A stretch of 32,771 bases of DNA from NCBI GenBank assembly GCA_022340805.1, contig JAJDNF010000098.1, forward strand, positions 1 to 32,771. Reading direction: 5' to 3'. A program made the position numbers and the translations under genes. The DNA comes from Chromatiaceae bacterium. GTDB taxonomy: Bacteria > Pseudomonadota > Gammaproteobacteria > Chromatiales > Chromatiaceae. The notes beneath the pieces are model-generated. The model ran no database searches. It had not been told where the DNA came from and saw only the letters and a program-made list of their open reading frames with translations. Numbering within the stretch: position 1 is the first letter of the stretch; each line of letters starts with the position of its first letter. Shown in pieces: positions 18,369 through 28,090 of the stretch.

Positions 18369-20858
18369 ATGGCGCTCAATGACGAACGCAGGGCAACACG
18401 GGGAGGCATCGACGACAAGCTGCCAAGCTATCGCGCGCGCTATTTTCAGATCGTGCTGGGACTGACGATTGCATTCGCGATAGTTACGATATTTTCCTAT
18501 CGATATGTGGTCTGGCTGACTGCGTCCAGCGCAACCGAGGCCGGCCGGCGCGAACAGACCGTCGCGCTAATCAACGACAGCCTGCTGCAGCTCTACGAGG
18601 TGCGCCAGGAGCTGCACGAATTCCTGTTGAATCCGGCACCGGATAGCCGCGAGCGGCTGACAGCCGCGTCGAAGCGACTCGACAGCACACTGTCGCACCT
18701 GATGGTGCACGACGGACAGCAGCCTGATCGCAATATCGGCACGAGCGCACACGCGTTGCACGATGACGCCAAGCTATTGGACCAGCGCGTCGTGGAACTG
18801 ATCGGAATACGCAGCGACCCGGCGCGCTGGTTCGCCCCAGCCCACCTGATCGAGAATCAGCTGCAATCCAATAACAGTCTGTTCACCGCCGAGCTGGACG
18901 CCTTGCTGGAGAGCGTGACGTCCGGACACGACGCGGTCGACAGCGAACTTTCGAAATCCTTGTACGACCTGCAGAAGGCGTGGCTGCGCATGATCGAAGA
19001 GATGCATCTGATGATTGCCGACCGCTTCGGCGTCCACTCGGTGGACCCGCCCGGCGACATGCAGGCACGGGCAGACAAGCTCAAGCTGTACGCCACCCAG
19101 ATCAACCGGTTACTGGGTTCACTGCGGTTGCGTTACCCGGACGATCGCTTGCTGCAGGGGCAGCTCGAGATCCTCGGCGGGCATGCCGCTGCGTGGCAGG
19201 CGGCCTACACCGAGATGGAACAACAGCTGCGCGATCCGGCCTGGCGCACTGACCTGGCCTACCTGAACCAGCAGATCGACCCGCAGCTCCGGGCCATGCA
19301 GCACCGTCTGGATATCCTGCGCGTCCAGGTGCAGGCGCGCGGCCGGGTCGACACCCTGTCCGGCATCGGCATCCGCGTCGGCAACGTACTGTTTGCCGCA
19401 CTCGGCGTCATGCTGCTGCTCGGCATCGTCGGGTATTTCAGCCTGGATCGGCGCATCCTGCGCCCAATCCGTACTCTGGCCGAGAGCCTCAAGGCCGACG
19501 CCGACGGCGACGCAACCGGGCCGGCACCGCCACCGACGGTGAGCGAAACACGTGACCTGCTCGATGCGTTCGCGCAAATGCAGGCCCAGGTAAGCTCACG
19601 CGAGCGTGAACTCGACCATCTCGCCCATCACGACGTCCTTACCGGCCTGCCAAACCGTGCCCTGTTCCATCGCCGCCTGGCCAATGCGATCGACTCCGCG
19701 CAACAGCACGGTCTGCTGGTCGGCGTCCTGTTCATGGATCTCGACCGCTTCAAGCAGGTCAACGACAGCTACGGTCACGCGACCGGCGACGCCATGTTGA
19801 AGGAGATCGCGTCGCGCCTGCGCAAGGTGTTTCGCCAGGACGACGTGATCGCCAGGCTGGGCGGAGACGAGTTTGCGGTCCTGCTAGAGAACCTGCGCGA
19901 ACGCGATGAAATGACCCGCCTGGCGGAAAAGGCCCTCAACACCATCCAACGCCCATACGAGTTCGGCGGCCAGCTGTTCTACAGCGGCGCCTCGATCGGT
20001 ATCGCGGTCGCGCCGGACGATGGCGCCGACCCCGATCGCCTGATCCAGCAGGCGGACGCCGCGATGTACGCGGCCAAACAGGAGGAGGGCTCGAGTTACC
20101 GCTATGTCAGCGCCCAGTTGACCGCCGACGCGGCCGCCCGGCATGCACTCGAGAACGAGTTGCGCGAGGCCGTCCGGCAGCACCAGCTGGAGCTGCACTT
20201 TCAACCGGTCCTGGCGACCGAAGATGGCCACCTGCACTGCTACGAGTCGCTGTTGCGCTGGCCGCATGCCGAGCAAGGGATGCTGCGGCCGGCCTCGTTC
20301 ATGAACGCACTGGCCGACGCAGGCCTGTGCAGTACGATAAGCGACTGGGCGCTCGACCAGATCCAGACCAAGCGACCGAACGCAGATGCGGTAATTTCGA
20401 TCAACCTCAGCGCGCGTCTTCTGCACGATGAGGATTTTGCAAAGCGGCTGTTCGAGCGCCTCGACAACGGGCGCCTGGTGCCGACACAACTGATCCTGGA
20501 GATCACCGAGGACACCCTGGAGACCGACCTGCGTGCCGCCGAGCGTGTGCTGCACGAATTGAAGCGGCGCGGCGTGCGCATCGCGCTCGATGATTTTGGC
20601 ACCGGCCAGTCGTCGCTCAGCCATCTGCGCCGCTTTCCTTTCGACTATATCAAGATCGACCAGTCGTTCGTGGCGGGCATCGGCCGCGTCCGCAATGACG
20701 AAAAACTGATTCAGGCGATTGTCCGCCTCGCCCACGCGCTGGGCATGCAGGTGGTCGCCGAGGGCGTGGAGACCGAGGTGCAGCGCGCCTTCCTGGTATC
20801 CGAGGGATGTGACTACATCCAGGGCTATCTGGTTGGTCGGCCCGCTGCCGGCGGCTGA
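18369..20858 (+). CDS. Membrane-bound GGDEF-EAL c-di-GMP receptor/enzyme
   Basis: 829 residues. Membrane helices at about 28-48 and 337-360 enclose a periplasmic domain of nearly 290 residues rich in helices, a likely sensor. Next come a HAMP-like linker, a GGDEF domain with an intact RLGGDEF (498-502) and inhibitory site RQDD five residues before it, then an EAL domain. The EAL signature reads ESL (E626), keeping the metal-binding Glu; NLSAR, EITED, DDFGTG (D741, D742), KIDQSFV and VAEGVET are all present, so phosphodiesterase activity is expected. Both c-di-GMP synthesis and breakdown are therefore possible; which dominates is not readable. GAGG seven bases before the ATG supports the start. 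It is convergent with yrfG. Confidence 0.93.
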   Translation: MALNDERRATRGGIDDKLPSYRARYFQIVLGLTIAFAIVTIFSYRYVVWLTASSATEAGRREQTVALINDSLLQLYEVRQELHEFLLNPAPDSRERLTAASKRLDSTLSHLMVHDGQQPDRNIGTSAHALHDDAKLLDQRVVELIGIRSDPARWFAPAHLIENQLQSNNSLFTAELDALLESVTSGHDAVDSELSKSLYDLQKAWLRMIEEMHLMIADRFGVHSVDPPGDMQARADKLKLYATQINRLLGSLRLRYPDDRLLQGQLEILGGHAAAWQAAYTEMEQQLRDPAWRTDLAYLNQQIDPQLRAMQHRLDILRVQVQARGRVDTLSGIGIRVGNVLFAALGVMLLLGIVGYFSLDRRILRPIRTLAESLKADADGDATGPAPPPTVSETRDLLDAFAQMQAQVSSRERELDHLAHHDVLTGLPNRALFHRRLANAIDSAQQHGLLVGVLFMDLDRFKQVNDSYGHATGDAMLKEIASRLRKVFRQDDVIARLGGDEFAVLLENLRERDEMTRLAEKALNTIQRPYEFGGQLFYSGASIGIAVAPDDGADPDRLIQQADAAMYAAKQEEGSSYRYVSAQLTADAAARHALENELREAVRQHQLELHFQPVLATEDGHLHCYESLLRWPHAEQGMLRPASFMNALADAGLCSTISDWALDQIQTKRPNADAVISINLSARLLHDEDFAKRLFERLDNGRLVPTQLILEITEDTLETDLRAAERVLHELKRRGVRIALDDFGTGQSSLSHLRRFPFDYIKIDQSFVAGIGRVRNDEKLIQAIVRLAHALGMQVVAEGVETEVQRAFLVSEGCDYIQGYLVGRPAAGG

Positions 20859-20896
20859 TTGCCCCGGCCACTGGCGCGACAGGACGAGCCGGCCGA

Positions 20897-21568
20897 TCAG
20901 CCGATCAACGTCCGCAGCCCGGGCAGCAGCGTCGAAAATCCGCGTATCGCAGGGAATTCGTCGACCCGGCGCTCGGCCTGACGGGTGTCGGGCAGCAGGA
21001 TTGCGAGCAGGTGGGTGATCCCGTATCGGCGCGCGGCACGCAGCACTGCCAGGCTATCGTCGACGAACAGGGTGCGCACCGGATCGAACGCCTCCTGCTG
21101 GCGCAGGCGTGGCCAGAACCCCGCATCCTCCTTGGGCAGGCCCAGATCGTGCGCGCACACGACATGATCGAGACGGTCGCGCAGCGGGGTGCGCCGCATC
21201 TTGAGTTCGAGCGACTTCTGATGGGCGTTGGTGACCAACACCCGCCGCTTGCCCGCGCGTTTGAGCAGATCCAGAAACTCAATCACGTCCGGGTGCACCT
21301 GGATCAGGTGTGCGACCTCCTGCTTGAGCAGCGCGATGTCCAGGCCCAGCTCGCGTGACCAGTGATCCACGCAATACCACTCCAGCGTTCCCTGGATGTC
21401 GCCATAGCGCTGCAACAACTGCGCCTTGGCATCGGCTTCGCTGAGGCCGCGCGCCTCAGCGAAGCGCAGCGGCACGTGCTCCAGCCAGAAATAATTGTCG
21501 AAATGCAGGTCGAGTAGGGTGCCGTCCATGTCCAGCAGAACGGTATCAATGTCTTTCCAGTCGAGCAC
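20897..21568 (-). CDS. yrfG: GMP/IMP nucleotidase YrfG (HAD family)
   Basis: 223 residues, a HAD phosphatase with motif I DMDGT (D13, D15), motif II TNAH, and motif III/IV in GLPKED and FVDDS. The stretch LLDMDGTLLDLHFDNYFW is nearly identical to E. coli YrfG, which dephosphorylates GMP and IMP. The GTG start at 21568 is set by GGGAG five bases upstream. It is divergent from cysQ; in Pseudomonas the order is yrfG-nudE-cysQ, so nudE has been lost or moved here. Confidence 0.92.
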   Translation of the reverse strand: MLDWKDIDTVLLDMDGTLLDLHFDNYFWLEHVPLRFAEARGLSEADAKAQLLQRYGDIQGTLEWYCVDHWSRELGLDIALLKQEVAHLIQVHPDVIEFLDLLKRAGKRRVLVTNAHQKSLELKMRRTPLRDRLDHVVCAHDLGLPKEDAGFWPRLRQQEAFDPVRTLFVDDSLAVLRAARRYGITHLLAILLPDTRQAERRVDEFPAIRGFSTLLPGLRTLIG

Positions 21569-21660
21569 GCAGACTCCCTACAACCTCGTTACGACGTTTT
21601 TTGTATCATGGCCGGCACGCGGTCAGATTGACACTGCCAATCAACATACGGGTATTCAGC

Positions 21661-22446
21661 ATGGATCAACAGGCGCAACAGCTGCTCGACATCGCCAAGG
21701 CAGCCGGCAAGGCAATCCTGGCAGTCTATCACCAGGACTTCGCGGTCGAGCACAAAGACGACAGCTCGCCGCTGACCGCCGCCGACCTCGCCTCGCACAA
21801 CACCATCGTCCAGCGCCTCGGCGAACTCGACCCGGACACGCCGATCCTTTCCGAAGAGGGTGCCGACATCCCGTTCGCCACGCGCAGCGGCTGGGCACGT
21901 TATTGGCTCATCGACCCGCTCGACGGCACGCGCGAATTCGTCAAACGCAACGGCGAATTTACCGTCAACATCGCGCTGGTCGAGAACGGCAGACCGACCG
22001 TCGGGGTTGTGCACGTGCCGGTGACCGGCATCAGCTACCTGGGAAGGGTCGGTAGCGGTGCCTGGAAAATAGACGCCAACGACCAGGTCACGCCGATTGA
22101 GGTGGCTGCCAAACACCATACCCCGGTGCGCGTCGCCGGCAGCCGCTCGCACGCCGGGGACAGCCTGCAGCGCTTCCTTGATCGTCTGGGCGAGCACCAG
22201 ATCGTCAGCATGGGCAGCTCGCTCAAGCTATGCCTGGTCGCCGAGGGCGCCGCCGACATCTATCCGCGTCTCGGACCGACCTCGGAGTGGGATACTGCCG
22301 CCGCACAGGCGGTAGTCGAGGCCGCCGGCGGGATGGTGACGGACACACATCTCCAGCCCTTGCGCTATAACACTAAAGATTCGCTGCTGAACCCCCATTT
22401 CCTGGTGTTTGGCGACCGATCGCAGGATTGGGAGAGATTTCTTTGA
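21661..22446 (+). CDS. cysQ: 3'(2'),5'-bisphosphate nucleotidase CysQ
   Basis: 261 residues of the inositol monophosphatase superfamily. Metal-binding motifs are SEEG (64-67), DPLDGT (85-90) and WDTAA near the C-terminus. CysQ removes the 3' phosphate from PAP, the inhibitory by-product of sulfate activation and reduction, and also acts on PAPS. The ATG at 21661 gives the family length; the frame goes back to 21601 without similarity. No Shine-Dalgarno is obvious, although TTGACA at 21628-21633 could belong to a promoter that gives a very short leader. The next gene starts inside its last codons, so the two are coupled. Confidence 0.95.
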   Translation: MDQQAQQLLDIAKAAGKAILAVYHQDFAVEHKDDSSPLTAADLASHNTIVQRLGELDPDTPILSEEGADIPFATRSGWARYWLIDPLDGTREFVKRNGEFTVNIALVENGRPTVGVVHVPVTGISYLGRVGSGAWKIDANDQVTPIEVAAKHHTPVRVAGSRSHAGDSLQRFLDRLGEHQIVSMGSSLKLCLVAEGAADIYPRLGPTSEWDTAAAQAVVEAAGGMVTDTHLQPLRYNTKDSLLNPHFLVFGDRSQDWERFL

Positions 22447-23531
22447 AAAAACCTGGCCACTGGCTATCCCTGTTCCGGCCGTACACGCTGTTGCTCGCCG
22501 CCACGCTTGCTGTTGCGGCGGCAGGTTGCTGGGCCAGCGCCGACGACAGCGACCCGCTGCAGTTCGATGACACGCCGCTGGAGGACCTGCTGCAATACCC
22601 GGACTGGTTCAAGAACAGCTTTCTCGAACTCGATGACGACCTGAAGGAGGCGATCGCGGCCGGCAAAAAGGGCATCATCGTGTACTTCGGGCAGAAACGC
22701 TGTGCGTACTGCAAGATGCTGATCGAGCGCAACTTCACGACCCCGGACATCGTCAAGTACACGCGCGAGAATTTCGACGTCATCCCGATCGACATCTGGA
22801 GTCCGGAATCGGTAACCACACCCGGCGGCGAGTCGCTCAGTGAGCGCGACTACGCGCAGCAGCTCGGCACCAACTTCACCCCGTCGCTGGTATTTTACGA
22901 TGTCGACGGACACGTCGCGCTGCGCCTGCGCGGTTATTATCCACCCTATCAATTCCGTGCCGCGCTCGAGTACGTCGCCGACGGACACTACAAGCGCGAA
23001 AACTTCGCCACCTATATGGCGCGCGGCGACAAGACCCTGCGTTTCGAGCCGGGCGATCTCATCGAGGAACCCTTCTTCGCCCAACCGCCGTACAACCTCG
23101 ATCGTTCACACTTTCCGGCAGAGCTGCCACTGGTGGTGTTCTTCGAACAGGGCGACTGTCACGCCTGTGACATCCTGCACACCGAGCCGTTGCGGCGTAC
23201 AACGCTGCGCAAACTGTTCGACCGGTTCGACAGCGTCCAGCTCGACATGTGGGCCGATACGCCACTGGTCAAACCCGACGGCACGCGCAGCACCGCGCGG
23301 GATTGGGCCAAGGAGCTCGGCATCTTCTACGCGCCGACCATTGTGTTTTTCGACGAACAGGGCAAGGAAATCATTCGCGTCGATTCGGTGGTGCACTTCT
23401 TCCGCCTGCGCAATGTCCTGAACTACGTGGTCAGCCGCGGCTACGTGACCGAACCCAACTTCCTGCGCTGGAGCTCGCGCACGCGACGCGTGCTCGACGA
23501 GCCGGATCAGGAGCAGAACGCATCCAGGTAA
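22443..23531 (+). CDS. Exported protein with two thioredoxin domains
   Basis: 362 residues. After a signal peptide (core about 15-30; cleavage near ASA, or a weak lipobox AAGC) come two thioredoxin-fold domains with active sites C87-AY-C90 and C239-HA-C242. Each repeats the same outline: a hydrophobic strand before the CxxC, a DMW/DIW strand after it, and a cis-Pro segment (FTPSLVFYD, YAPTIVFFD). Such SoxW-like or DUF255-like proteins act as periplasmic thiol-disulfide partners, often in sulfur oxidation or cytochrome assembly. The TTG at 22443 is chosen because GGAGAG ends six bases before it and it opens MKKPGHW, a good signal start; an in-frame TTG at 22428 has no ribosome site. It overlaps cysQ by four bases and its 3' end overlaps the convergent DUF4124 gene by 25 bp. 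Confidence 0.85.
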   Translation: MKKPGHWLSLFRPYTLLLAATLAVAAAGCWASADDSDPLQFDDTPLEDLLQYPDWFKNSFLELDDDLKEAIAAGKKGIIVYFGQKRCAYCKMLIERNFTTPDIVKYTRENFDVIPIDIWSPESVTTPGGESLSERDYAQQLGTNFTPSLVFYDVDGHVALRLRGYYPPYQFRAALEYVADGHYKRENFATYMARGDKTLRFEPGDLIEEPFFAQPPYNLDRSHFPAELPLVVFFEQGDCHACDILHTEPLRRTTLRKLFDRFDSVQLDMWADTPLVKPDGTRSTARDWAKELGIFYAPTIVFFDEQGKEIIRVDSVVHFFRLRNVLNYVVSRGYVTEPNFLRWSSRTRRVLDEPDQEQNASR

Positions 23532-23941
23532 TCCTCGTAGGCACGCAGCCTGCGGCGCAGTTTTCTGCCCCTCGCCGGCTTGTAGCCACGCCGCATCTCG
23601 GCCGTGACGGCCTCCCGTTCGTGACGCTTACGCTGGCACCGGTGGGCCTGTATCGCGGCCTTCCGGGCTTGCCGCGCGGCATCGCCCGGACGCGTGGCCG
23701 AGCGTGCCGTGTGCCGCGATGCGGCCCTCGATTCAAGCCAGGCCAACTCGCCCGCGCGCAGGCCCGTGGTGCCAGGCGGGGCGTCATCTGACGCCCGGAC
23801 TACCCGCGTGGAACCCAGCCCGCAGGGCTGCCCGCTGAACAGCACCTCGCCCGACTCACCGACGCAGCGATGGATGTCGGCCGCGCACGCGGCGCGGCCG
23901 GTAAATGACAAAAACAGGATGAAGCAGACCGCCACACGCAT
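23507..23941 (-). CDS. Exported DUF4124-domain protein
   Basis: 144 residues. A signal peptide (about 1-20, cleavage after ACA) is followed by a short DUF4124 unit, ADIHRCVGESGEVLFSGQPCG, with the two usual cysteines. The rest is Arg/Lys/Ala-rich and probably helical. DUF4124 domains are common in exported proteobacterial proteins of unknown role. GGAGGG just before the ATG at 23941 sets the start; the frame extends to 23989 without signal-like sequence. Its 3' end overlaps the tandem-thioredoxin gene. Confidence 0.75.
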   Translation of the reverse strand: MRVAVCFILFLSFTGRAACAADIHRCVGESGEVLFSGQPCGLGSTRVVRASDDAPPGTTGLRAGELAWLESRAASRHTARSATRPGDAARQARKAAIQAHRCQRKRHEREAVTAEMRRGYKPARGRKLRRRLRAYEDYLDAFCS

Positions 23942-24113
23942 GTTCCCTCCCTGGAAGTCGCGTCTTGTCGAGTTCCAAATATACCCCACCGACTCGGATC
24001 AGGGCAGGTTCACAGCCATGCTGGACTCGATCACTCGCGATCCGGGGCAGGCGGCCAATCCGGGTGGCACTGACGAATCTAAAGCCTGACCGCGCGATGC
24101 CGATAGCAAAGGG

Positions 24114-25238
24114 ATGAAACGGCAACCGCCCGCCAACAGCAGAGAGCAGGAGCTGCACCACGAAAACTGCGTGCTGCGGGGAATGCTGCAGACATTCGGC
24201 CGGGACGCCACGCACAACCAGCAGGTCATGGCGCGCTTCCAGGAACGTGAGATTGCGCTGTTGAGCGCCGGCGACCTGGTCAAGCTGCTGGATAGGCTGA
24301 CCTTTGGTGTACGCGATTCATTCGGCCTGGATGGCGTCAAACTGTTTCTGATCGACCCCTTTCTGGTGATCCGCGATCTGCTTGCCAGCAACAGTGCGGC
24401 CGACTCGCGACTGATGCGCGATATCGTGTTGTGCACCGACGTGCGTGCCACCCATGCGCGCTTCACCAGCCTGCATGCACCCTGGCTAGGGCCGTGGAAC
24501 GAGGCGCAGCACAGGCCCTTGTTCGGGCGTCGCCTCGGCGGCAGCGTCGCGCTGCTGCCGCTGCGCCAGGCCGACGGGCTGGCCGGCTTCCTGTGCCTGG
24601 GCAGCCGCGATGAGGCGCGATTCCAGGCCGGACAGGCTACCGACTTTCTCGGCCATCTGGCCTGCGTCGCCGCCGTGTGCCTGGAAAATGCGGTCAACCG
24701 CGAGCGTCTGCGCCTGGTGGGTCTGACCGACGGGCTCACCGGGCTGTACAACCGCCGTCATCTGCAGCACCGGCTCGAGCAGGAGGTAACCCGGGCGCAG
24801 CGCTACGGCCAGGCCCTGTCCTGCCTGTTCGTGGATGCCGATCACTTCAAGCGAATCAATGACGATTACGGGCATGCCGTCGGCGACCAGGTGCTCACGG
24901 CCCTGGCCCAGCGCCTGCGCTCCCGGCTGCGGGCCAGCGACCTGCCAACCCGCTATGGCGGCGAGGAGTTCGCGGTGTTGCTGCCCCAGACCGACGCGAG
25001 CAATGCACACAGCCTGGCCTGTGAGATCTGTGCGGGCATCGGCAACGAACCGATTACGCTGGACAACGGCGAGCAACTGACGGTGACGGTATCGATCGGT
25101 GTGGCTGCGCTGGAAAATGCCGATAAACGCCCGGCGCGGATCGCCGGCGAGGCGCTGCTGGAGGCGGCCGACCAGGCCGTCTATGCCGCCAAGCAGGCGG
25201 GGCGCAACCGGGTGGTCGGGGCAAAGCCGGCGGTCTGA
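24114..25238 (+). CDS. Cytosolic diguanylate cyclase with DUF484/GAF-like sensor
   Basis: 374 residues without membrane helices. The first about 200 residues resemble the DUF484 layout, a short coiled helix followed by a GAF-like fold (VKLFLIDPF, PLRQADGLAGFLCLGS). The GGDEF domain has YGGEEF (282-286 for GGEEF) and an intact inhibitory RASD site at 273-276, plus DGLTGLYNRR and DADHFKRINDDYGH. It should make c-di-GMP and be inhibited by its product. The AAAGGG before the ATG abuts it too closely for a standard ribosome site, so a start slightly downstream (for example the ATG at 24183) is possible. Confidence 0.9.
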   Translation: MKRQPPANSREQELHHENCVLRGMLQTFGRDATHNQQVMARFQEREIALLSAGDLVKLLDRLTFGVRDSFGLDGVKLFLIDPFLVIRDLLASNSAADSRLMRDIVLCTDVRATHARFTSLHAPWLGPWNEAQHRPLFGRRLGGSVALLPLRQADGLAGFLCLGSRDEARFQAGQATDFLGHLACVAAVCLENAVNRERLRLVGLTDGLTGLYNRRHLQHRLEQEVTRAQRYGQALSCLFVDADHFKRINDDYGHAVGDQVLTALAQRLRSRLRASDLPTRYGGEEFAVLLPQTDASNAHSLACEICAGIGNEPITLDNGEQLTVTVSIGVAALENADKRPARIAGEALLEAADQAVYAAKQAGRNRVVGAKPAV

Positions 25239-25383
25239 AGCAGGCGGCATCGGGCATGCCAGGCACAGGGCCCGAAACGTGACGCGCGGCACAGCTCGCG
25301 CGCATCGCCCGCAGAAAATCGGCGTATATTAAACCCTTCTAATTTGCTAAACTGGCGAATTCAAGTTCCCGGAATCCAGCGCT

Positions 25384-25545
25384 GTGCTGAAAAACATCGG
25401 AAAGGTTTCAATACTCCTCAGGCTGGGCAGCCGGGTCTGCGTATGCCTGCGCAATGACCGCCTGGACCCGCGCCTGCGCGCCCGTATCCGGCCACTGGTC
25501 ATCGGCGGCCTGGCGTTCTGGTGCGACAGGTCGACCGCCGCCTGA
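25384..25545 (+). CDS. Doubtful small ORF in the DGC-mtgA gap
   Basis: 53 codons from a GTG with no recognised family, basic and containing three cysteines. An AT-rich patch with TATATTAA and TAAACT (about 25325-25355) upstream could be a promoter. No Shine-Dalgarno stands out. The rest of the 352-bp gap shows nothing except an inverted repeat at 25577-25602. Confidence 0.2.
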   Translation: MLKNIGKVSILLRLGSRVCVCLRNDRLDPRLRARIRPLVIGGLAFWCDRSTAA

Positions 25546-25576
25546 TTCAGGCTGGAGCGCGCCAGGGCGCCCGACC

Positions 25577-25602
25577 GCTTACCCGGGCCGTCACGGGTAA
25601 GC
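25577..25602 (-). terminator. Hairpin at the end of mtgA
   Basis: GCTTACCCG (25577-25585) pairs with CGGGTAAGC (25594-25602), with the mtgA stop codon in the 8-base loop. No T-tract follows on the minus strand, so it may be an RNA-stabilising or Rho-assisted end. Confidence 0.4.
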
Positions 25603-26313
25603 CGGCAAAATACCCCGCAGGTACGCGGGCCCGCCAAGGTTGCGCATCTGCTGCAGGATCCATTCACGGCGCGCACGCACATAGGCCGACGGCGCATCGA
25701 TCCGGTAAAGGACCGGATTGGGCAATACAGCGGCGATCGTTGCTGCCTGCTCGTTGCTGAGCCGCTCGGGCCCAACGCCAAAGTAGCGCTGACTGGCCGC
25801 GGCCACGCCAAAGGTACGCTCGCCGGTCTCGGCGAAATTCAGATACATCTCGAGAATACGCCGCTTTGGCCAGGTCAGTTCCAGCAGCCCGGTAAACCAG
25901 GCCTCCAGGCCCTTGCGCACGAAGCTGCGCCCCTGCCACAGGAAAAGGTTGCGCGCGACCTGCTGGCTGATGGTGCTGGCACCACGCAACTGCCCGCCAT
26001 CGAGATGGCGCTCGACCGCTGCAACAATCTCGTCGGCATCGAAGCCCCAGTGATCGGGAAAGCGCTGATCCTCGGCAGCGACCACCGCCAGCGCCATCGG
26101 CGGTGAAATCTGCTCCAGGTCCACCCAGACCTGGCGCTGCGGCCGACCCTGACTGGCCAGGCGCTGCAACATCACCGCCGAATAGGGCGGATCGACCCAG
26201 CGCGTCAACAGCACCAGGCCGATCGTGCCAAGCAGGCCGACAAGCAGCAGCAGCGTGATCAGCCGCCGCAGGCGTTTCAACTGCACCACTGGGCGCCGGC
26301 GTGAGCTGCGCAT
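25591..26313 (-). CDS. mtgA: Monofunctional peptidoglycan glycosyltransferase
   Basis: 240 residues of the GT51 family. One membrane helix (about 17-37) is followed by the glycosyltransferase domain with the catalytic motif EDQRFPDHWGFD (E81), the second motif GASTISQQVARN (111-122), and RRILEMYLNFAE. It polymerises lipid II into glycan strands without a transpeptidase domain. Length and motifs match E. coli MtgA. It lies 92 bp downstream of the chemotaxis receptor gene in the same direction. Confidence 0.95.
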   Translation of the reverse strand: MRSSRRRPVVQLKRLRRLITLLLLVGLLGTIGLVLLTRWVDPPYSAVMLQRLASQGRPQRQVWVDLEQISPPMALAVVAAEDQRFPDHWGFDADEIVAAVERHLDGGQLRGASTISQQVARNLFLWQGRSFVRKGLEAWFTGLLELTWPKRRILEMYLNFAETGERTFGVAAASQRYFGVGPERLSNEQAATIAAVLPNPVLYRIDAPSAYVRARREWILQQMRNLGGPAYLRGILPAYP

Positions 26314-26405
26314 TGCTTACCAGGATCTCCACATCCGACATTGGCCGGTGGGATTATCGCCCATGGCGGACCTTGCGCGACGCCGGCCGCCGGCTTGGCG
26401 CAGGC

Positions 26406-28031
26406 TCAGACGCGGAAACGCTCGGTGGCCTGGGCCAGGCCCGCCGACAGCTGCGCGATTCGCTGACCGCTTTCGGCCAGCGCCTGCGCTGATGCGACCA
26501 GCTGCTGACTCGAGTGATCAATGTCGTTGACGTTGTGGCTCACGTCTTTCGCCACCGCCCCCTGCTCCTCCGCCGCCGCCGCGATCTGCGCGTTCATGTC
26601 GACGATCGTGGTCACCGCGGCGGAGATGTCGTCCAGTGCCAGCCCAACCTCGCGGGTCCTTTCAACACCCTCCCCGACGCGTTCCTTACCATGCTCCATT
26701 GCTTCCACCGCGGCCTTTGCTCCGGCCTGCAGCTGCTCGATGGTAAGTTGGATCTCCTGAGTCGATTCCTGGGTGCGCTGCGCCAGCGACCGCACCTCGT
26801 CGGCGACCACGGCAAAACCCCGGCCCTGCTCGCCGGCGCGCGCCGCCTCGATCGCGGCATTGAGCGCCAGCAGATTGGTCTGCTCGGCAATGCCGCGTAT
26901 CACGTTCAGCACGTTACCGATTGCACCGCTTTGGGTCTCCAGGCCCTGCAGCACCTGGCCGACCTTGTTCACGTCCGCATCTAGATGATTGATCGAATCG
27001 ATGGCCTGCTGTACCACGGCCATCCCGCTGCTGGTCGACAACGCCGCACGATCGGCTGCACCGGCAGCGCCCGCGGCGCTGCCTGCGACCTCGTTCGCGG
27101 TCGCGGCCAACTCCTCGCTTGCTGTGGCTACCTGAGAGGTGCCGTCGCGCTGCGCGCTGAGTTGAGTGCGGTTCGTTTCGCTGAGGTCCGCCAACTGTCC
27201 ACCGGCCTCGTCCAGTTCCCGGGTCAGCGTGACGATCTGTCGCAACAGGGCCCCCAGGTCGTCACGGATACGTCGCGCGGCCATCATCAGCTGCCCGACT
27301 TCATCTTCGCGCTCGACCTCGAACTCGACCTGAAAATCCCCGTCGGCCAGGCGGTTCAGCGTGGTGATCACCTTGTTCAGCGGATGCAGGATGAAGCGGC
27401 GCAGGAAAAGCGTCGAAACGACCACGCCGACGACCAGGGTTGCCAGGGCCAGGAAAAATGCGAGCACCGACGCGGTGGAGGCCTGTGTAAGTGCGGCTGC
27501 GGTCGCGTCCCGGGCATGCTGGGCGATCCTGCCGGCCACCTCCTCGAGTAGATCGGTCGGCGCGCGATCGATGCCCTTCACGGCATTGTCCCCCGCTGCG
27601 GCATCGAAGCCGGCATCGACATACGCCTGCAGGCCACGCCGGTATGCCAGTCCCATATCCTTGTGCAGGCGCAGAAATTCCTCGACCTGGCCACGCGCCT
27701 CGGAGGCCGGCATAGCCTCCAAGAGCGATACGCCGGCGGCCTGGATCGCCTCCTCCTGCTGCTGGAACTTGCCCCAGTATTTGTCGCGCTGCTTGGTGTC
27801 GGCACCCCGCAACAGCACGTTCTTCCATTCCTGGACCTGCTTCTTGAAGTCGATGACCATGCCGTTTACTGCATGCTCATGCTGGATTTCACGCTCAGTG
27901 ACCAGGTGAAAGGCGCCCACCGAGTCGGAGACCCCAAGATAGCCAACCGACACGGCCGCGGCGACCAGCAATCCGACGACGACGAACAGGTATAGAAAGA
28001 GATTGCGGATACTCTTGGGCCAAAACCGCAT
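26406..28031 (-). CDS. Methyl-accepting chemotaxis protein
   Basis: 541 residues. Membrane helices at about 10-33 and 188-210 enclose a helical periplasmic sensor of about 150 residues (four-helix-bundle type). A HAMP domain (about 211-265) and the long signalling coiled coil follow, with the conserved tip [34 protein letters not shown] that binds CheW/CheA. No C-terminal pentapeptide tether for CheR/CheB is present; it ends ERFRV. The ATG at 28031 has AAGGAG seven bases upstream; the longer frame to 28151 would run through the promoter. The ligand is unknown. Confidence 0.93.
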   Translation of the reverse strand: MRFWPKSIRNLFLYLFVVVGLLVAAAVSVGYLGVSDSVGAFHLVTEREIQHEHAVNGMVIDFKKQVQEWKNVLLRGADTKQRDKYWGKFQQQEEAIQAAGVSLLEAMPASEARGQVEEFLRLHKDMGLAYRRGLQAYVDAGFDAAAGDNAVKGIDRAPTDLLEEVAGRIAQHARDATAAALTQASTASVLAFFLALATLVVGVVVSTLFLRRFILHPLNKVITTLNRLADGDFQVEFEVEREDEVGQLMMAARRIRDDLGALLRQIVTLTRELDEAGGQLADLSETNRTQLSAQRDGTSQVATASEELAATANEVAGSAAGAAGAADRAALSTSSGMAVVQQAIDSINHLDADVNKVGQVLQGLETQSGAIGNVLNVIRGIAEQTNLLALNAAIEAARAGEQGRGFAVVADEVRSLAQRTQESTQEIQLTIEQLQAGAKAAVEAMEHGKERVGEGVERTREVGLALDDISAAVTTIVDMNAQIAAAAEEQGAVAKDVSHNVNDIDHSSQQLVASAQALAESGQRIAQLSAGLAQATERFRV

Positions 28032-28090
28032 AACCCGACTCCTTAGAAAAGCGACACACAGGCCAACCTTTGACCGGCGCTGTCGAAGGG

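Noticed and set aside
25577..25602. Strong intrinsic terminator after mtgA
   Set aside because: The 9-bp stem is real but no T-tract follows, so I list it only as a hairpin with modest confidence.
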